Shown: piece by piece, positions 13,032 to 26,604 of the stretch
How positions within the stretch are numbered: position 1 is the stretch's first letter
Layout of the letters: the number at the start of each line of letters is the position of its first letter
Origin: Rotaria sp. Silwood1
Lineage: Eukaryota; Rotifera; Eurotatoria; Philodinida; Philodinidae
Direction of reading: 5' to 3'
Length of the DNA stretch: 64,000 nucleotides
Assembly: GCA_905250075.1 (NCBI GenBank)
Contig: CAJNOP010000024.1
Span: 1,767,883 to 1,831,882, forward strand
Notes under the pieces: model-generated
Told to the model about the DNA's origin: nothing
The model's database searches: none
What the model saw: the letters and a program-made list of their open reading frames with translations, nothing else
Made by a program: the position numbers and the translations under genes

Positions 13032-13066
13032 TTTCTTCGATATTTAGTTTTTGTAAATTTCTTTAG

Positions 13067-15076
13067 ACCAAAAGATCATAAATTCATAACAATGATATAG
13101 TATCAAAATGTCTAAAAATGATAAATTTATCTAAAAAATACTAGTGATCATTTTGATAGAGTTGAACGCATAAATATTTAATCAGATTTTTTTTCAGAGA
13201 TAAATAAGATAATGTTTTTTATTTCATTTATCAATAAACTTCTATCGCCAACCAATCCTAATAGTAAAGACTCTCAACCATTTGCTATATTCAAACAACA
13301 TTTACTTAACAAGCTGAAAAACAAAAGATTATGAATGATATGATTCTATACCTCATCGCTGAAAATGGCTTTGCCGAAACGAACATTATCAGAAACCAAG
13401 GTCATCAGAAAAAAGATAGCTGAATTCCTTTTTGATGATCCATACCAATGGTCTTCGCTTCAACGACCATTCTTTTCGCTTGCTTTTTCGACATAGATGG
13501 TATGGAGAGAAAGTAGCTATTCAACTGTGACATGCGCATCATGAAATTCGACCGAATCCTTTCTGATTTAGTAATATAGGTACTAACTTAACTTAGTTCC
13601 TAGTTCAACTTAGCGAGTCATAGGTTATCGAGAAAAGCTTACGATGATCAAATCTAGAATCTTCGAGAATTTTCTGGAACCTTCCAGAACCTTCTAAAAA
13701 ATCTACTTAAAGTATCAAAAGTCCGAAGTCAGATATTAAGGAGCAAGAGCCGGATACTAAAGAAAGAATACTCGTGCACTTTGAACAAGAAATTGTTATG
13801 ATGATCTTATTGCTGCGTAAACGATCATGAAGACATACAATTGTATTACTGATTTGTATGAACTGTTAAAATATGGTCGAAAAAGTCTCAATCTGTTGTT
13901 CAATGAGTTTATAAAGACTTCGTTCTCTTCGTTTTAGAGATAATTATGTCATAATCTCTATTTAATTTTCATGACATTAAATAGAATCAATCAAATCTGT
14001 AGAGATTCTTTCAAAATACCAAAAAAAAAACAAATGTTGTAATCACTCATTTTCATAGATGAAGATGTATTCTTTTAAAAGAAAGACAGTGTAGCAAAAA
14101 TAAAGGAGAAAATCGTTCAATCTAATTACCCTCTATTGCCAAAAATGTTAATACAGTTTTGCTGTGACAAAGCACAATTCATGAGTCTCTGATCTACTCT
14201 ATTTTAATATATTTAATTTATGCTATCATCTCTTATTTTAGAGGAACATCAATTAAGTAAAGAATTAGATCGTCTTCTTATTAAACTTTCATCAAAAATT
14301 AGTAATAATACACTAATTATTGGCAAAATTGCTATGGATATTCAGGGTCAATGCGACTAAATTTGTTCATCAATCATATTTTGCTATAATTAGCGAAAAA
14401 ACTCACATAGTTATATTAAATAATATTGTTCTTGTTGATTTAGAACGAATGATAAATAGTCTTGAATGGATAATTCAAACTCAAATATTATCATATGATC
14501 AAATATCACATTTTTGTGGACAATTATCATATTCATTAACAACATTTGGACAAATTTTACAATGTCGATTAAAAAATAAAATGACAATTATTAATATAGT
14601 TAAATTATTAACTAAATTATATACTATTCTTGATGAGTTTACTCATCAGATATAAATCAAAGCTATTCTTATTTGTTTTTATATTTTATTTTATAGATGA
14701 TTAAAAATAAAATACCCATTCATGATAGTTTTATTTATATAAGATAGAAAATTAAAGAAATCTTTACTGTTTTTTTGTTTTCAGAGTTTAGTATTAGATG
14801 ATGAAGAAGATACAGTCAAAAAGAAAAAGAAAAAAAGGCATAGAATTCAATTTGTATAATTCAATAAGAAATTATATCTGAATTTTTTTATGTTCTTTAG
14901 AAAAAAAATGTATTGAAAGATATATTAGTACTAAAATTAATGTATGAAATGAAACAATATAAACGATCATTACTTAAATTAGGCAAACAACAAGATGTAT
15001 GTTAAGAATTTTTCAGATATTTTCATTTTTGTCCCTTTTGTTTCCTATTGTAGAAACGTTTATTAAAAACATTTAA
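13067..15076 (+). pseudogene. Truncated, decayed FANCI copy
   Basis: A partial copy of the FANCI gene at 52475-61103. The counterpart of exon 1 begins at 13067, where the ATG has become ACC and is followed by a stop. Exon 2 resembles 13220-13310. Exons 3-22 are missing and replaced by about 350 bp without a match. From about 13655 the similarity resumes inside intron 22 and continues through exon 23, exon 24 (14356-14649), part of exon 25, exon 26, exon 27 and the start of exon 28. Intron 23 plus the end of exon 23 is deleted, the exon 24 donor GT is AT, and exons 25 and 26 carry internal deletions. Other introns are kept, so this is a DNA-level duplication and not a processed copy. Confidence 0.85.
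13655..13695 (+). promoter_or_regulatory. Heat-shock element with eight perfect alternating modules
   Basis: Eight contiguous 5-bp modules alternate GAA and TTC with exact spacing: GAA at 13657, 13667, 13677 and 13687; TTC at 13662, 13672, 13682 and 13692. HSF trimers need three modules, so this is an unusually long site. A TATAAAG lies at 13910-13916. The paralogous intron at 59350-59370 keeps only about two modules. Whether it is used is unknown. Confidence 0.75.
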
Positions 15077-15226
15077 AATAAAACAAAAGATTGAATACCG
15101 GTATATCTTTGAAAGATGTACCCCTACAGCAAAAGATAAATGTAACAATTGAGTTACTTTTTTTTTTTTTTTTTACAGAAAAATATATTTACCAAGATTG
15201 TAACTATTCCGAGTATAGGAACAAGA
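15077..15226 (-). pseudogene. Relic of the RanBP9-like gene (microexon and part of exon 3)
   Basis: This 150-bp stretch matches 10837-10975 in the same orientation. It includes the counterpart of the 23-nt microexon (ACCGGTAT...TTTGAAAGATGTACC) and of the 3' end of exon 3 (TTTACCAAGATTGTAAC). It directly abuts the broken last exon of the decayed FANCI copy. The acceptor region is altered and the flanking RanBP9 exons are absent, so it cannot function. Confidence 0.8.
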
Positions 15227-18200
15227 ATTCATTGTTATTGTTAGAAGTGTACAATAACCATTCGAATTAGAGATCGGGACGAAATTCTGATTGTTGATTA
15301 CGTTAGCAATACAATTAGAGATAAAGGAAAAAATATAATTATTCATTAAATTGTAGGTAATGGCAATGAGAATTGAAGATAGAAATATAATAATTAATTA
15401 ACTAGAATTACAGTTACGAGAAGAGATAATTATTAGTTATTTGGACCTAGACTTAAAAATTAAAATTTTTAATTATGTTTAAAAGTGAAAATTATTAAAT
15501 ATGTGCAATTGACTGTAGTTGAAATCAATGTTAGGCTTAAGATTGATGATGTTTCTGGAATCGTTAGAAAATCTTTTATCAACAATCAATAAAGATGTTT
15601 GTCTCCGCTTGATAGTAAACTATTCTATTAGTTAATCAAATGTTTCGCTAATGTAATGTAACGCTGGACAGCCGATCTTGTTTCTAATGTAGCACCTAAT
15701 ATTCTTCATCACGACTTTCGGATTGAACATACGAGATCTGAAATTTAGTATCTGCAGCAATTCTATCGGAATGCTTTACAACCTCATGTCGTTCTATTTT
15801 CGGTGCTTTTGAGGATGCATCATGTTTCTTTAGGCATCAGCAGATTTGTCTCGCTGTCTTACATACATTTGCAGTTGAACAAGCGATTCAGTTCAATTGG
15901 TGTATAACATTTGATTGAAGATCTTTTGTTGTTTCATCCTTGTTCTTGAGCGATTGACACAAAGCTAATAGTGGTCCGATCATCCCTATTACTTATGCTG
16001 TCGGTTTTACTTGTCTAGCTATTTATCTATATTTCTTTAATGAAATGTTTAGTTACTTGTTCCACAAATAGAGCATCGATAGTTATTCTATTGCATGCTT
16101 TTTTCATGATATCATTCTCTTGTTCTCTCAGTTGATTTTGATTATTATTTATCTTTTCTTTATTTGGTTTTTGAAGAAATATATTTCAGTGTATCTCTTG
16201 TTTAGTATTTCGCGAAATTCGATAGATTACCGTTTTGTTTCGTAATATTTCGTATAGGATCAAATTCATTTATGTACCAATATAAAAGACGCAGAAATAC
16301 AGATGATATGATATACTATGGAACTTACTATAGATGCCTTTCAAGTTCCAATAACAAAATACGAGTATTTTGTTAGTATTCCCGTAAATGCTGATTTTCT
16401 CTATGCAGATCTTTGGAAAGATCTCCTATTACAAAATACAAGTACATCAAGAAATGGCAGTTCTTTATTTTGTTTCTCGGTCGAACTGAATTGTATATCC
16501 TAATGCAAACTATCTAGAACATTTCTTCTATAACCAATATTTGCATTTTTATCAAAAATAATGAATGTATCATCAGCATATCATTCTCAAGCAACTTTAT
16601 GAATATTTCAGTTATCATTGGTGATAGTCATGATCTCATGATTACCCCATTATGTTGAAGATAATCTTTGTCATCAAAAAAGAAAAATATGTATCTCGTG
16701 TAGCTATTGAAAGCAATCCTTTCATATTACATCGATTTTGAAAGTTTTAAGCATCAGTTCGTTTTTTATTTTACAATTTCAGGACAGCTAAATTCTGGTC
16801 CAAACATGCTGTCAAGCCAAGCAGACTTTAAAACATGTACAATGAATGAGACGAGCGCTCGAAAATTTGAAACATATATTTTTTATTTGTTCTGTTTCGA
16901 TTTCGATCCTTTTAGCAGTCACCAAATTTGGACCACTTGAAAACTATATCCTATCGAATATTGATTTTCGATTCCTCAAGTACTTATAGGTTCCTCGATA
17001 GCCATCAAAGTTTCAAGTACTCAAGAGAAGAAACGTATCGAAAGCATAATATTGAGTGCTCCAGTAGAAGCAAGTTAAGCGGGAATAACAGTTTCAAGGG
17101 ATAAGGTTAAGTTTTATTTCGTGAAAATTATACAAAAAGTAAGTTACAAATGTCTCTTTTATTCAGCTACCTTAGTATAGTGATTTATGTTCGACATATA
17201 TTTCCCTTAATGTCATCATTTTCTAAAAATGTATTCAACATGCACTGATGAAAAATAACAGGTCAGACCAAAATCCATATGCATTTCTGAGGAAAGACAT
17301 AGCGATAACGAATTTTGCGTTGTCAATGTTTGAAAAATTTTTTTAATATTGATTTAATACTTTATCACACAAAACAGTTATTTACCAAATGCCATATTTA
17401 TCAAATAAGCTCTTTACATGGTATCTGAGAATCTAAAAACAGCTTTTTCTATAGTTAGAGAAATGCATAAAGTATTTTTATTCGATTAAAAGGTTTGTTC
17501 TTAAGTTTCGAAAGCTGTTATCAAATGTTAGACTAACAATCTTGAAACTATTATTTTCCTAAGAACTAAAAAAGATAAATGTGATAGAAGAACAATAGTT
17601 CACATTTAGTTTAGATGTTCGATGAATGTTAATTGTAAGTGCCCATGTTCCGATCTCCTCATTGGTCTTTATTGGATAGGCATCGACAACTCGAGAATGA
17701 AGCATCTATAGGAAAAAACTATTTTATTTTGATTAAAGTTTTATTCTTTCGGTAAAAGTCATTCGATCAGTTGAAAACTCAGCCATTTACAGACCTATCG
17801 GAAAATGAGGATCTAAGAGGTATATTTAAAATTTCGATACCCATGGTAACCTTTAATCGATGCATCGAAATGCCTACCGGATGAATGGTTGAAAAGAATC
17901 ATTCCAATAGTATATGATAAGAGAACTTTAGTAAATAAATTAGCAGCGTCAAAACAGACCATTCTATCTTCTATTGTATTTACTTGCAAGTTTCTAATAG
18001 ACTTAATGACATGAAACATATTTTTCAGCATATGTTATATTGTGCTGCAATAGTTCTCATTCGGTCACTAAAATCTTAGCAAGTCAATCATTATAGGTAT
18101 TGATTGCTGACATGACAGGTCTAAATGCGATACTTGTCTTATGCATCTTCAGTAGGCCTAAATTTCACAACATTGCGAGCTACATAAGCAAGCTGATTTA

Positions 18201-18264
18201 TATTCACTTGCAGACAGAAAATCTCGATTTGCAATCCTTCAAAGTATATTTATCAAACAATTCT

Positions 18265-18580
18265 CCTTTTTATCGTTAGATTAAGATATTGTATTTCAAA
18301 AGCTGCTAAGCCATTCAATACTTCAAGAATTTCATCATCATATACTTGACGATTAAGAATGACAACTCTTTTACCCTTATCATGCATCTTGCTATATACG
18401 TCAATCTACTTTTTGAAAACTTCTTTCATACATTGAGAGTGACACTTTATTTGCTTTATTATATAATTTGAGTTATGTTGCACCGTTTTTCTTCAAACGA
18501 TCAAACATCGATGTCAACTTCATAGCATATTCCAATTCTTTAGAGGTAAGATTACACATCGTATTTTCGTCCTGTTTTTT
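18265..18580 (-). pseudogene. Decayed coding fragment, unknown family
   Basis: On the minus strand, helix-like sequence containing SKELEYAMKLTSMFDRLKKN is followed by a stop, then after another stop by KGKRVVILNRQVYDDEEI and LEVLNGLAAFEIQYLNLTI in the same direction. Composition and codon use look protein-coding, but stops interrupt it. I cannot name the family. Confidence 0.35.
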
Positions 18581-19118
18581 CTTTTCTCAATCATGTTTGT
18601 CTGTAAAACTCCAGGCAGTGACATTAAAAATGCAATAACAAATCGTTCTGATAAGAGTCACTATATTGTTATATTACTTTAAAATGCATGGATGCAATTG
18701 TGTTTATAGCTTTGATAGTGTGCATGTGGTCGCTAGCACGAGTGTGTGAGGCTGAATTCGTGTAGATACGGTGTGTGGCGTGTGCATAAAGAGAACAACC
18801 CCGGCCATCCTATTCTCGAAAATCAAGAAATTGGTAGTTCTTGAAGTAATAAATGTTGTAGAACAAAGAATTTTCTACACAATCAAACGTCGACGAGATT
18901 CGTACGAATTACTTTTCAAGTTTTATTACTTCTAGGAAAAGCTGTAAAGTTAGACGAACCATCTCATTTTCTTCACGACTTTTCGTAAAAAAAGTAATAA
19001 TAAATCGAAGAACGCATCATACACATCTCGCCGATGTTTCATTCTGTAGAAAAATATTTACTTTAAACATATCTATATTGAACGAACTTGTATCACATTA
19101 TTAATAACGAGGGTACTC

Positions 19119-19268
19119 TACAGGTAAAATTGGAAAAAGTTGAGAAATATTCGGCACATACCTATCAACTGCTAGCCTATCTTGAGAGGAGTCAATCTGT
19201 TACTAATCAACATCTGCAGCCAGGCCCACATCCTCAAATACATAAAGCACTTCAGCAGCGGTGGTGAT
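19119..19268 (+). pseudogene. Coding-like fragment, unknown family
   Basis: After an acceptor-like CTACAG an open frame reads VKLEKVEKYSAHTYQLLAYL, continues through QHLQPGPHPQ and stops at LQQRW. It has amphipathic, protein-like composition and GC slightly above its surroundings. No start codon or partner exon is evident, so it may be a relic. Confidence 0.3.
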
Positions 19269-22200
19269 TGATGTTAGATTTGTATCATAGTCATGGTCAT
19301 TCATAAAGTCATGATACGATTAAATCATTTTTTTAAATAATTATCAAATCGGTTTTCATGACATTTGAAGTTGCTAAATGTATCGAACCACTAATTTGTG
19401 CCATTTTCTGTTGCGTACATGCTATTCAATGAATGGTGTCATTTTATGTTTCTGCATTCACTAGCAATGATGGCTTCAATTTTTCGTAACTATGTTTTAA
19501 ACAATCACCACGTAAGCATACATGATCTTTAATGGTTGCCCCACTTGATATAGCATTTCCATCAACAGACATAAAACATCTTATATTGAAATTATTTACG
19601 GACGTTCGTACTTAAGTAAAGCAACACGCTTAAACGGATTTCTCTCTTGAGATTGATTAAAATTCAGGCCCTTTAGTCTGGTGAATTATGTTTAGATGAA
19701 CGCATCAGATGTGAAAGTACCTATTTATAAACCATATTGAGTTTTTATGAGAACAATAAGTCAGTTTTTAACAATTATAAATATATAGAATATTCTTTAA
19801 AAAGTAAGACTACTTTTTTTCTTATAAGTGCGGTATTGTGCCATTTTCTATCATTTATTTGTTGAAATCGTTTATGTATTCATTTTTTCTCAAACTTTAA
19901 ATTTGATTCTGATCTACTTGTAATGTAGCATAAATCATTATTCATACATTATCAAGAAACTCGTTATCCGTTGAGAATAAAGAGATGTTTGTTACATCAC
20001 TTATACTCTTATTACATTAAGTGTCTATTGTTGATTTATTTGACCATCAAGTCTTCTCAGAGCTATTAGAATGATTGTAAACGCATCTTGTTATGAATAA
20101 GCATTCGAAGTTGTAAAGATCATATAATCAAAAACGCGTAAAAAAAACCAATCTAGGATAGGATATATCAAAGTTCAACGTAGTTAAAAAGAAAAATCAA
20201 TTAAGGTTAACAGTAATACAATAGACAATTGACTATGTTTTTTTTCATCACCTCGCAAATGAATAATCATTGCTGACAGAATAGAGTTGGTTGAAAAAAT
20301 AAGAATCAGTGTGCCTTCTCTTTTAACGATAGGATACCTTTATTCTTATCGTAATGATGAAGAAATCTTCATGTTTCTCTTTGTATCCACTAGTTTTAGT
20401 TAGACTAGACGAATAATTAGATTATTCATCAAAGTTGAGAATATCCATTTTATTTTTTCTTTCTTACTCTTGTACAGTTAGTTTTACACTAGTCGATAGT
20501 ATCAACTGATTACGTGAGGTACTGACTTTTCGTGTAATGAATCGTAAGATACTTTAACATACATACTCAAGATAACGTTTTCCTATCAGAGAAGCAAAGA
20601 AAGATATGAATTTTATGATGAAGACATTGAAACAAAGAAGCGTTTTCATTACTTTTATTTGTCCAATATTAGATAACAGTGTTCTTTACCTAGTCAAGAG
20701 TCGTTATCTCTTTAAAGAATAGTTCAGTATCCTGACTACCTTGATTCTGAATAGCCTTGACACTGTCACATCGTCATTTTCCTAAACATATTTCAAGTTC
20801 ACAAGCATTTGTTTTGATAACCGAATCGTTTATATGTATGTTGACATGTATCTTTTTCAATTTTTTCTCTCCAGTTCTACTTTGTTCACCTCCATTCTAA
20901 TTATGTTACCTTTCTCATTCGTTTTGGGTGGACCGTCCACTCAATCATCTACTCTTTGTATGACAATGTCATTTTTCTCTTTAATTCGCAGTAGGAACTA
21001 ACTCTTTCTTCGTAGTCTTTTCATTTTATTCACGCACAGCTTGACAGATTTTTTTTTTTGGTAATTTTTTGTATTTCTTCCAGTCCAGTTAATCAAGAAT
21101 TAATATAGATGATGGGTCGACAACACAAATAAGTCACTGAATACAAGTCAGTCTTTCAATATTTAGTGCTTTCATCGAAATATTTTACTTCGAAATAGGT
21201 AACACAGATATATGTGAAGCAACTAAACGTTAACTTAGGATCAATCTTTTGGTTTTCTATTTATGGTCTAGAGCAAAATAGAATTTTCATCTTTTTAGTT
21301 TTTCTGTTCACATTAGCACAAACGAGAAGGAGACGAATAGCTATTTTTCATAATTTTTGGGCTCATTTGATTGTTTTTTTTTGTATGTTTCGCATAGTCA
21401 AAGGTGAATAGACATAGATGATATATATTTAAAAGTAAAATCGGATTTTTAGTTCGAAATTTATTCCACTCAACTGACATCTATATGAAGGAAATACGCT
21501 ATTAGTAAAAATATTAAAATAATTTTGTCAAAGTTGTTTTTCACTCTTTTTCAGATATTATTAAGATGCGCTCTGACTTATTCTGATCATTCTTTTAGTG
21601 GGTACTTATACCAGTTGATAGAGAGTGTGAGTATGGATATTATTTGAACAACAACCTGTCCATATTCACAACCGTTCTATCTCTCATATTCTATATTCTT
21701 TATTTTAATGTTTCTACTAGTGTATAAGAGCACGTTTGTAAACCTCATTACACACGATCATGTGGTCATTAATGGATTGCATGATCGCATTATTGACGCA
21801 TTTATTTTCTGGATACACCATAGTTGGCCATACGATACTGGTGGTTTTAAATTTAGAAAATTAATTTTTTTGTAGAACGTCAGAAATACGATATAGATTG
21901 ATCAAGAATAGAAAGAGAGAAGCTAGGTCTTCGAATTTAATATGGAAGTTTGCGTGCAATATTTCTCTATGTAATGCAAATATCGAAACCAAAAGTTCAT
22001 TTTACTGGCATGCACTTTTCATGTAATTTTTGGACGGATTTGCATAAATGACAGTAAAACTAGCAAATGAACTCTTTTGATATGTCTAAGGTTTTTAGTG
22101 TGGTATTGTGTCCCATTTTTCAAATCCAAATGGCCTGAAAAGGCCTGCGCATCACTCATCGGTCAACTGACAGATTATCAAAAAACACACCATCATTTAC

Positions 22201-22925
22201 AACAGATCGATTGAAGTTCATTTTCATTTGAGCGATCGCAACCTAGGCTGAGCTGAAAAAACGCTCTATGGTAGTTGATTATTAGAAATTTAACACATGG
22301 ATCTTAGCATTTTCATTGCTTCGATATCCGCCTATGTGCATGCTTTAATGGATAGCTACAACGAACGAGACGGATAAAACATTGGTCAATAAACAGTATA
22401 AATATATTTTATGGTGTAATTCGTTTCATTTGAAAGCAACCAGCATCAGAAAAGAAATAATAGCAAAGAAAGAGCTCGTATTGTATAGGTTCAGGAATAG
22501 ATAAAGCTGTATGAACTAATTAGCTGTACCTAAATCTAACAAATAGTTCTATCTATTAACTGTTAGTCGTAGTCTATCTTTATGTTGTGCAAAAACTTTT
22601 TGTTTCGCTCGTCCTGGTTATTATTCTCAATCCTACTCTATTCCTCGATGATTGTCGGATCTTGTGAGAATAGACGAGTAGTCCTATGAATCGTACATTT
22701 CTACCTGTTTTGTATGTTAAATTTCTAATTATTATGTATTTAGAAAATCATTCGTTTATTCTAACACTATCCAAGAAAACGCCCAAGAAAATATTATATT
22801 TATCTTTTGTTGATCATGAAATAAGCCAACGATAGACCGTCTCAATGTGAAATTCCATTTGAATGATTACATCGTCTATCATTTATCGAGCGAAATAATT
22901 TAATTTGCTTTCGAAGATAGAATAA

Positions 22926-23335
22926 ATGGTTGAATATTTATCTTCAGACTTTCCAATTTTACGAGAAGTTAACAACTCATCATCGTCATCTCCACAATAT
23001 CTCCGTATTGGTGTTGTCCTGACTGCTGGCTTTTTTCTTTTTCTTCTTTATTTCTATGGCATTCTTTTTTCTCTTATTGTTTATATATATTTTGGTATTA
23101 CTATTCTTGCTATTGTTGCTGCTATTCTAATGTTTGGCGCTGCTATTATTTATCCTCTACTTGTTGATATTTGTTACCATATTGTTGGTTTTCTTCGTGC
23201 AACCGGTTTGTTTTATTTATTTTTCCCGTAACCTTCTCTTTTATACCTAAGTCGCAACACACATCATAATTACTTACTTGTATCTATGTAGATGCTAAAT
23301 GCAAAATCGACTTCTTCAAGTGTGGTACAAAATAA
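22926..23335 (+). CDS. Small hydrophobic membrane protein, about 107 aa
   Basis: Unrecognised. Exon 1 (22926-23205) starts at the ATG after AATAA and encodes a short polar N-terminus (with SSSSSPQ) followed by about 65 hydrophobic residues that fit two or three transmembrane helices (for example GVVLTAGFFLFLLYFYGILF and GITILAIVAAILMFGAAII). I propose a GT..AG intron 23206-23291 leading to a short exon 2 (23292-23335) ending DFFKCGTK. Without splicing the frame runs to 23231. The surrounding region is gene-poor, so expression evidence would be decisive. Confidence 0.45.
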
Positions 23336-25853
23336 TTTCGGAAGCATCTGGTTGTGATTTCATATGAAGTCGGTCTAGATACGTTCCATGTTGGAATCGT
23401 ATTAGCACGCAGTTGACAATGTTGTTTGAACGCGTCTAAACTTGTTTCTTGTTCAAATCTTATCTGGATACAGTTGACAAATGATTATTTCAAAGCGCTG
23501 ATAAAACAGAGTTCAGCGGAACAAAATGAATCTCACACGCGCAAAGTTTATTCTATACTGAAAGTATGCATTCCTTTAAGAATGTATTAATAAAGCGTTC
23601 GGTTTCGATTTTCTGTACATTGTCTGCTTGTTGTTTTCTATTTAAAGATCAAATTCGATAAGGCAGCATTTTTGGACTATCAAGTAATCATTTATCAAGC
23701 AAATTATCATTTTCAATTATTTGTCCATTCTGGTATTTAACACAAAGAATATTACATCTGTATATAAAAAAAACAGTTGTACAGCTTATTTTTCGATCGT
23801 TCCATTTTGAACAACTTTCTCTCAGTATTTTTATTCAGTACCCCTCAATTAATAAAACAAGTAAATATAAAAAACTAAAAGTGTATATTTTATTCGTGCA
23901 TATTCATAATCAGTTTAAGAAACAACTTTTCTCTTAAGCGCACGAACAAGTTTTAAAACTTGTTTTTTGAACAATTTTTGCTGCTAACGGTGGTGCTGAA
24001 CATTTGAAGTGTGTTGTACATGTTCTTCTTTCTTTTCCATGTTTGCCATATTCGTACTTTTGTACTTCAGAAATACCAAAGTACTGAGCAGTACGAAGAA
24101 GTATATAGAGGTATCTCCAATTACGGTGAAATATAAGTACACGCATGAGTTTAGAAGTTTCTTCATATTTCTTTATAATTTATGTACAACCCCAATATGT
24201 CGCATATCATAAGACAGTTAATAGTTGTATATGATTTAGCTATCCCATGACATTTCTGTAACAGCGAGAGTTAGAACCGACAGGATCCTTTCCTTAGCGG
24301 TACAGGTAGAAATGGGCAAACGAATATACTAGTAGGAATCATTCTTTATTTTCTGATCTTAGAACAACCAAGTCAGCGTATTGCTTAGTCATATCTGCAT
24401 CCAAATGACTGCAGTAATCATATAACAGTCCTTTTTTCATGCTTTCTACTATTTATTTCCATAAGCTTTTTGTCTCTTGCTATCTATTGTGGAACAAAAC
24501 TTGATAGGACTACAAATTCTATATCAGCTTCGCATATTTATTAGTGAGTCGTCAGATATAAGTGTTATTAGTTTATCGTATATTAAATTAATCCTTCCCT
24601 TCAATATTATATTCATTGTTATTTCGTATATTTGTGAAAAATATATAGGAGTTACAGTTAATCTACAATGTTAAACAATTATTCAATTTTCGTTTGATAG
24701 CGATAACTTGATTTGAAAATAGATTACCAAAACATGACAAGTATTCTATCACGTTTTTTTAACTAAATTGAATAGCCGGGTGTATATTTTCTCACATAAA
24801 CTATCTGCAAAGTCAATAAAATGTCTTTCATCGACGAAAAAACACGTCTAAATTCAATTTTCGTGGAAAAACCATACAAAACTGAAAACAAAGATTAATA
24901 ATGCTCGACAGAATAACAACCGTTCATCACGTAAAAATATCAATTAAGGGGTATAAATGTGTGGAAGAATGGGAGTTATTGTCAGCGTGACTCTCGTTGG
25001 ATGATAGTGTGAAGTCAAGAAAAATTTTCACCTATACTTCATCGTATTCAAGTCTTTTTTTTAGACTAGAATAACAAGTTCATGAATTTACTTTTATCTG
25101 ACTAGAATATTGCATATTGTCAGCACTAGTTAATACAAGACTTTATAGAATGAATGAATAACTTTAACCTATAAAAATTAATATTATCTAATTATCAACA
25201 AAGTAATTCGTCGACAATGTATCTTGAAACAGCTTGAAATTTTTATCACTTGTTTGTTGTCAACTATGAATATTATATAACTTTCTAATTCCTAACTTCA
25301 TTTGATGGTTCTTCAATAAGTTCATGTAAACAGCTATTTATCCTTTTCTTCTCTACAAGAGATTCGGCATGAATAAAAACCATTAATATTAAACAGTTAC
25401 CCTCAACTACTTTAAAGTTACAATTATTTTACCAATATTTGTACTTCATATTTTTCGATTACTTATCAAAGTTGTTTCATAAAAAAAGAAACAGTATTTT
25501 CTTGATAAAATTTTGATGACTTGTTAAGAAAAAAATTAATTTTTTTGAAGTCTGCTGTAAAACAATACACTCGGATGAAGCCACATTGTCCTTTAGAAAA
25601 GTAACTCGTAATGGAAACTATATACACATTAGATTGCTCATTTATAATTGCTTCTGTGTTTCACTGTAGATAAATATCAATTAACGACAAAATAATTACA
25701 AAACTCATATCTTAGTTCATATTATATGACTCTTCAAATACGATTATTTCTTTATTGCTGCATGAAGTACTGATTATCCTTATCAATATTTTTTTAATGC
25801 AATCGAGAATAAAATCTACAGTAGAAATTTGTTTTTTATGATAAAAATGCTCG
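23336..25853. other. Intergenic, no supported gene
   Basis: AT-rich. Overlapping short frames on both strands near 23934-24212 are slightly GC-richer (a Cys-rich stretch HFKCSAPP on the minus strand) but cannot be assigned. I see no RNA gene. Confidence 0.4.
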
Positions 25854-26061
25854 ATTATATACAGGGGCTTAAGTCACCTCTGAAGGCAGGGGGCGTACAG
25901 GGGTGTATACGAAGGAGGAGGGGGGAGGGGGCGCAGAGGGTATTTAACATAGAAAAGCGCCCAAAATGTGGGCCTGCGTAGTTAAATTTATAAAGTAAAA
26001 GGGGGGGGGGGGGGGCGTAACGTCCCACGCACCGCCCCCTATTTACGCCCGTAATTATATA
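25854..26061. mobile_element. Short hAT-type MITE with 8-bp target duplication
   Basis: A GC-rich 192-bp island (25862-26053) in AT-rich DNA. It is flanked by perfect 8-bp direct repeats ATTATATA (25854-25861 and 26054-26061). The left end is CAGGGGCTTAA and the right end, reverse-complemented, is TACGGGCGTAA, giving a short imperfect terminal inverted repeat of the hAT style (CAGGGGCGTA). It contains a 15-G run near 26003 and no coding capacity. Confidence 0.7.
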
Positions 26062-26604
26062 TGATGGCTAGGATTTAAAAGTGTGAAGTGTATTATCTAT
26101 TGATTATATCAATAATAGTAACAATTTATGACGAATGAAATTGAACAGTTTATTCTAACACATCCAGGTCGAATATAATGACTCGTAGACGATCGTAAAC
26201 AATATGAAAACAATGAAAAATGGCTAACACAAACAATAACATTTACAATACATAATAAAATGTCGAAATAATTCAATAAACGGAGGTCTTTTAAGGTAGC
26301 CATTAACACACTACAGAAAATGGCGGCCATTACAACTGTAATTTTGTTGTCATTATGACTTATGTTATTCGAATTCAATAGAAGTATGTTTATGTACTTA
26401 CTTTTCAATTAGATTAGAAATGGGCTATTCATATTCATGTTTTATTCGATTTGAAGTCATTTATGAAGAACGGACGAACAGAACGAAAGAGGGTGTGGGT
26501 GCTATCTCAAAAAATGAATTCAAATTAAATCAACACTTGCCTTGCTATTCATCTATTTGAGACTATGGTGGTAATTAATTCATTACAAGTCTTTTATATA
26601 ACGT

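Larger units (their letters stand above)
15227..22925. other. Gene-poor 7.7-kb region with coding-like fragments
   Basis: Mostly AT-rich unique sequence with no long open frame. ORFs of about 60-80 codons near 16318, 16707 and 21214 have no protein-like features I can defend. Two better coding-like fragments (18265-18580 minus and 19119-19268 plus) are listed separately. No transposon ends were recognised here. Confidence 0.45.

Noticed and set aside
13034..15076. Processed (retro-) pseudogene of FANCI
   Set aside because: Introns 1, 22, 24, 26 and 27 are still present in the copy, so it arose by DNA duplication; the missing intron 23 is part of a deletion that also removes exon sequence.
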